Shown: piece by piece, positions 60,945 through 64,000 of the stretch
How the letters are laid out: each line of letters opens with the position of its first letter
Numbering within the stretch: the first letter of the stretch is position 1
Origin: Bugulina stolonifera
Taxonomy: Eukaryota; Bryozoa; Gymnolaemata; Cheilostomatida; Bugulidae
Reading direction: 5' to 3'
Assembly (NCBI GenBank): GCA_935421135.1
Contig: OW285187.1
Location: 5,952,001 to 6,016,000, forward strand
DNA: 64,000 nucleotides
Position numbers and translations under genes: made by a program
The notes under the pieces: generated by a model
What the model saw: only the letters and a program-made list of their open reading frames with translations
What the model was told of the DNA's origin: nothing
Databases searched by the model: none

Positions 60945-63900
60945 CATGTAGATTTTGGGCTATTTAGATAGTGTAGACCTAATATCATTATTTTTAATTT
61001 TGCTAGTTTCTTAAATCTGTCGTAGTTTTAAGCCTGTGCATGTTTCAAGTTAATGTGTTACGATGTCTCTCCATACATATTCTATACTGTTACCATAATA
61101 ACCCATACAAGTGGTGTGGTGAGTCATGTATATAAGAGCTTCTCCAGAGTCCAGATACATAGATTTGTTGAATGGCTCACTTTACACATCTCATGGTTGA
61201 CATTTTTATAGGCACTCGGACCTCTCAAAGTAGGTGTATCAGTGCACCCATCCTAGCTCTTGTACATTATAACGTTGTATGTCTGTAATGTTATACTTTC
61301 AGCACATGTGATCATGGAAAGTTCACCTGCACTGGTGAGCCATGTGCACCTCCTACGTGCTCAGACATGGAGTACACTTGTAAGACGGGTAAATGCATAC
61401 CTCAAGTCTGGGTGTGTGACAGCATGCCAGACTGTGAAGATGGTGAAGAGGAAACGGACTGTGGTAAGCCCTTGCCCTTTGCCAAATTATACCCTTCTAT
61501 GCTTCCACAAACCAAAATATGAAACATGTGAAGGTAGAAATACAGTTAGTAGTACAGGGGACATGTCAATGTTAGTGGGCGCATCTTTAGCTTATTGGGC
61601 TTCCAACCATGAGACCTAGGTCAGAATATTGAATATAGTAACCAACCGTGAGACGCAAATTTGTCATTGTTTGACTTTCAGAGGAGAGTGCCGTTCTCTA
61701 TTCCCAACTAGTAATATCATGGAACTAGTAATAACGAGATCGATGGATCTATCATAGCAACAAACATGTATAATACCAGTCAATTTATATTTGTGTCATT
61801 CTACATATTGCTGTATTTTCTTGCATATTATATCTGTATTCATTTTAGATTTTGAGTGCACGAGTGAGCAATTCAAATGTGTTATGAATGGGAAATGCAT
61901 TCCATATGTGGGGAGATGTGATGGAGTCGTAGACTGTATTGACAGCAGTGATGAGATGCTCTGTGGTTAGTAAATCATATACTCTTTACAGTACATGTAG
62001 TACTATGCGATGGTTCACTTATTATAGGCATTCATGTAGTCCGACGATTATGTTTAAAAATACATGTAGGATTGAAATTACTCCCTCACTTAACATACAA
62101 ACTTGATGGCATAAATGTATAAAAATAATATGTCTATGCAAATTGTACATGTAGATGTTGAATGTGAAAGTAATCAGTTACAATGTGCGAGTGGTAAATG
62201 CATCATGAAGAGTTTCAAGTGTGATGGCTACCCTGATTGTGGTCCAATGGATTTAACGGATGAAAAAGACTGTCCAGGTATGATCCTGTAGTTGTAAGAC
62301 ATAGTGTGACTTGCATGTAAAGTCCTAAACAGATGTGTTATAGGCCATTACTATATATATAACCATAGAGGATGAAATTTTAGCTAGGATATGTGGACAT
62401 AGTACAAGCCAAGCAGAATACTGCAGAAGCAAAAATGTAAACAATTTGTCTTGATAATGGTTTGTGTTTGTGTGTATATTCTGTATACATTGTAACATAT
62501 GAATAGGTATATATATGAAACACTTGGAGTTTTATGTAACATAATACAATGTATAATGTTACACAATGCAACATGAAATTATATAACATAACATATTTTA
62601 CTGTAACGAAACATATTATACTGTAACGAAACGTAACATAACATTGATATGTAGAAACAAGCTGTATTCCTGGACGAGAAATGGCGTGTGTATCCAACAT
62701 TGGAGACAACATATGCTTACCAATTGCTAAGAAATGTGATGGCCATGATGATTGTGGAAACGGGCTGGATGAAGTTGGCTGTGGTGAGTAAATTATTCTT
62801 GACATTAGGAGGCATCATCTAGTACATGTTGTTTAGGACAATATGTGAGATTCACTCCTTCATCTTTTCCAGAACTGAGGTCCGTCTGATGTCTTCCTAT
62901 TTAGGACATTCTCTTAACTTTGATTTCAGAGTGTACATGCAGTGGTAACACAACAATGACTTGTGATCTCTGTAAATGCATTGATGTGAGTAAAGTGTGT
63001 GATGGTAAAGACGACTGTCAGGACAACTCTGATGAAGCAAATTGTGGTAAGTTGTAATAGGCTGTAAGAGCTATCCTCTCGTTACGGTAGGCTGTAAGAG
63101 TTATCCTCTCGTTGCAGTAAGCTGTAAGAGTTATCCTCTCATTGTGGTAGGCTGTAAGAGTTATCCTCTCGTTGCAGTAAGCTGTAAGAGTTATCCTCTC
63201 ATTGTGGTAGGCTGCAAGAGTTATCCTCTCATTATTATTATAATCATGTCATCTAAGGTTGAAAGAGTGCATTGTGACTTGCTGGTTTTGTCGACAATGA
63301 TTAAATATTTAGTGGGATAACTCTGCATATTCTCAATGTGTATGTGAGCGAGACAAGGACAGTTGTGAGACACGCTGCCATATCCCCCTATTCAATATCT
63401 CTGTACTCACTGGAAAAGCGTGTAATACAGTCAGAGTCTAAGCCCTCTAAATCATTACCATTTACAGTATAACTCGGACTTCGTCTAATCAATACTGCTT
63501 AGCAAGACGTTGGAACCAAAGCTAAATTGTATGTGTAAGTGTGTGATGTATCTTATGAAATATTTGATAGTGTGTGACCCTGGATACTATATGTGTGATG
63601 ATAAGTCATGTATCCACAATGAGAAGAGGTGTGATGGAGTCAAGGACTGTTCTAAAGGAGAAGACGAGCTGTGTACGACAACTACTCCAGGTAAAGTTAC
63701 TGTCTAGACTATAACACTACAATTGTCTGAACTACAACTACAGCAGTTAAAACCATGTGCTTGTACATTAGACATGACTGTATGTATTAGAAGCAGCTTA
63801 GGTAAACTACATGTAATTGTACATTGTAATAATGTGACTTGACAGTGAAGTTAGAACACTAAAACGCTTTACTTAAATACTTACGGTCTATCACCATTTT

Positions 63901-64000
63901 AGTACCCAGTGTGACGACCACAGAGCAACCTGTGACTTCAACTTCTACAAAAATACCTACAACTACAACGACTGCTACAACATGTGAACCAGTTAGTGGA
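48632..64000 (+). CDS. SSPO: SCO-spondin-like giant secreted glycoprotein, 5' part (34 exons, continues beyond window)
   Basis: About 1,695 codons stay open over 34 joined exons to the window edge. SCO-spondin is a large extracellular protein, in vertebrates the main component of Reissner's fibre. Domain order: signal peptide (residues 1-19, hydrophobic [12 protein letters not shown]); a Cys-containing N-terminal region with EGYQLDRER and [10 protein letters not shown] matching the start of vertebrate SCO-spondin; one EGF-like domain; a TB-like module ([10 protein letters not shown] to EECC to WG and CTPC); D1 and D2 (each VWD-C8-TIL-VWC-like); a D'-like TIL; D3; six LDLa repeats; and a Thr-rich linker. 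D1-D2-D'-D3 is also von Willebrand factor's order, but the N-terminal module and LDLa run point to SCO-spondin. GDPH occurs only in D3. The start is the only ATG giving a signal peptide. A TATA box lies 61 bp upstream. Exon positions are in the following three entries. Orthology needs the missing C-terminus (TSP1/CTCK). Confidence 0.85.
51110..51370 (+). repeat. ACTAGTACTGATT minisatellite
   Basis: About 20 tandem copies of 12-13 bp variants of TACTGATTACTAG/TACTGATTACTGA in the intron between SCO-spondin-like exons 6 and 7, ending about 40 bp before the exon 7 acceptor. Confidence 0.85.
54125..60825 (+). other. SCO-spondin-like gene: D2, D' and D3 exons 13-27
   Basis: Exons 54125-54266, 54549-54692, 54903-55082, 55423-55596, 55799-56033, 56341-56590, 56754-56952, 57177-57268, 57633-57843, 58190-58370, 58658-58881, 59117-59259, 59407-59516, 59716-59865, 60732-60825. 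Exon 13 starts VWD2 ([14 protein letters not shown]), with KGLCGMYDR in exon 16. Exon 17 is C8-2 and exon 18 TIL2. Exons 19-20 hold a Cys-rich D'-like TIL. Exon 21 opens VWD3 with the conserved [13 protein letters not shown], completed by [15 protein letters not shown] in exon 23. Exons 24-25 are C8-3 and exon 26 TIL3. Intron 26 (0.87 kb) holds unassigned sequence. Confidence 0.85.
56591..56753 (+). repeat. TATGTTATAGTACATGTATGTATACAATG minisatellite running into an acceptor
   Basis: About five copies of a 29-32 bp unit fill the whole intron 18 of the SCO-spondin-like gene, from the donor at 56591 to the acceptor (TGTTGTAG) at 56753. Several units contain a TTATAG/TACATGTA step like the true TTGTAG/TACTTGTA splice site, so the repeat duplicated the acceptor itself. 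Open frames on both strands across it are repeat translation. Confidence 0.85.
60883..60944 (+). repeat. (TAG)n trinucleotide microsatellite
   Basis: About 20 uninterrupted TAG triplets in intron 27 of the SCO-spondin-like gene. The poly-Thr open frame on the opposite strand is a translation of this repeat. Confidence 0.95.
61303..63690 (+). other. SCO-spondin-like gene: six LDLa repeats, one per exon (exons 28-33)
   Basis: Exons 61303-61463, 61849-61965, 62155-62277, 62655-62783, 62930-63046 and 63571-63690 each encode one LDL-receptor class A repeat: six Cys with the calcium-binding CDG-x2-DC-x(n)-DE-x2-C tail ([87 protein letters not shown]). Exon 28 also carries the end of a VWC-like segment. 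Introns are all phase 1, so each exon is a symmetric shuffling unit. Exon 34 (from 63903) begins a Thr/Ser/Pro-rich linker, likely O-glycosylated, that reaches the window edge. Confidence 0.9.
63061..63236 (+). repeat. six-copy 30-bp tandem repeat after an LDLa exon
   Basis: Six exact-length 30-bp units (GCTGTAAGAGTTATCCTCTC plus a 10-bp variable end) start 14 bp after the donor of exon 32. From 63091 to 63210 the variable ends alternate GTTGCAGTAA and ATTGTGGTAG, so two 60-bp dimers are identical, a sign of recent expansion. Confidence 0.95.

Noticed and set aside
60788..60988. Poly-threonine protein on the minus strand
   Set aside because: It is a translation of the TAG microsatellite.
63061..63236. 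CRISPR-like array
   Set aside because: Units are contiguous 30-bp repeats without unique spacers, in an intron of an animal gene.

Overview
The window is nuclear DNA from an animal. It is AT-rich, with small coding exons (about 40-300 bp, one of 882 bp) separated by GT-AG introns of about 80 bp to 9.5 kb. Animal-specific gene families, centriole genes and eukaryotic DNA transposons are present. There is no bacterial operon structure. A non-vertebrate, possibly early-branching marine animal such as a sponge would fit the composition and intron sizes, but nothing here fixes the phylum.

Layout. 1-8145: no gene that I can support. 8146-27625, minus strand: a 13-exon coiled-coil gene that I identify as MIPOL1; its introns hold an 878-bp DNA transposon, a tRNA-derived SINE, a very unusual pair of abutting perfect palindromes and several minisatellites. 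27626-27982: a 357-bp spacer with CCAAT motifs, probably a shared promoter. 27983-33444, plus strand: 11-exon POC5 (centriole protein). 35277-47460, plus strand: 9-exon TDH (mitochondrial L-threonine 3-dehydrogenase). Its fifth intron carries two nested DNA transposons: a small pogo-type element (TA target duplication) interrupted by a 6-kb hAT-like element with an apparently intact 9-exon transposase gene. 48632 to the right edge, plus strand: the 5' part (34 exons, about 1,695 codons) of a large secreted SCO-spondin-like gene with VWD/C8/TIL modules and six LDLa repeats, continuing outside the window.

I joined exons by hand at GT-AG sites. All four full gene models (MIPOL1 583 aa, POC5 560 aa, TDH 359 aa, transposase 831 aa) stay in frame from ATG to stop, and the SCO-spondin model stays open to the window edge. 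The head-to-head MIPOL1/POC5 pair may be co-expressed. TDH and the SCO-spondin-like gene are independent neighbours. Family assignments rest on remembered family features; no database search was possible.
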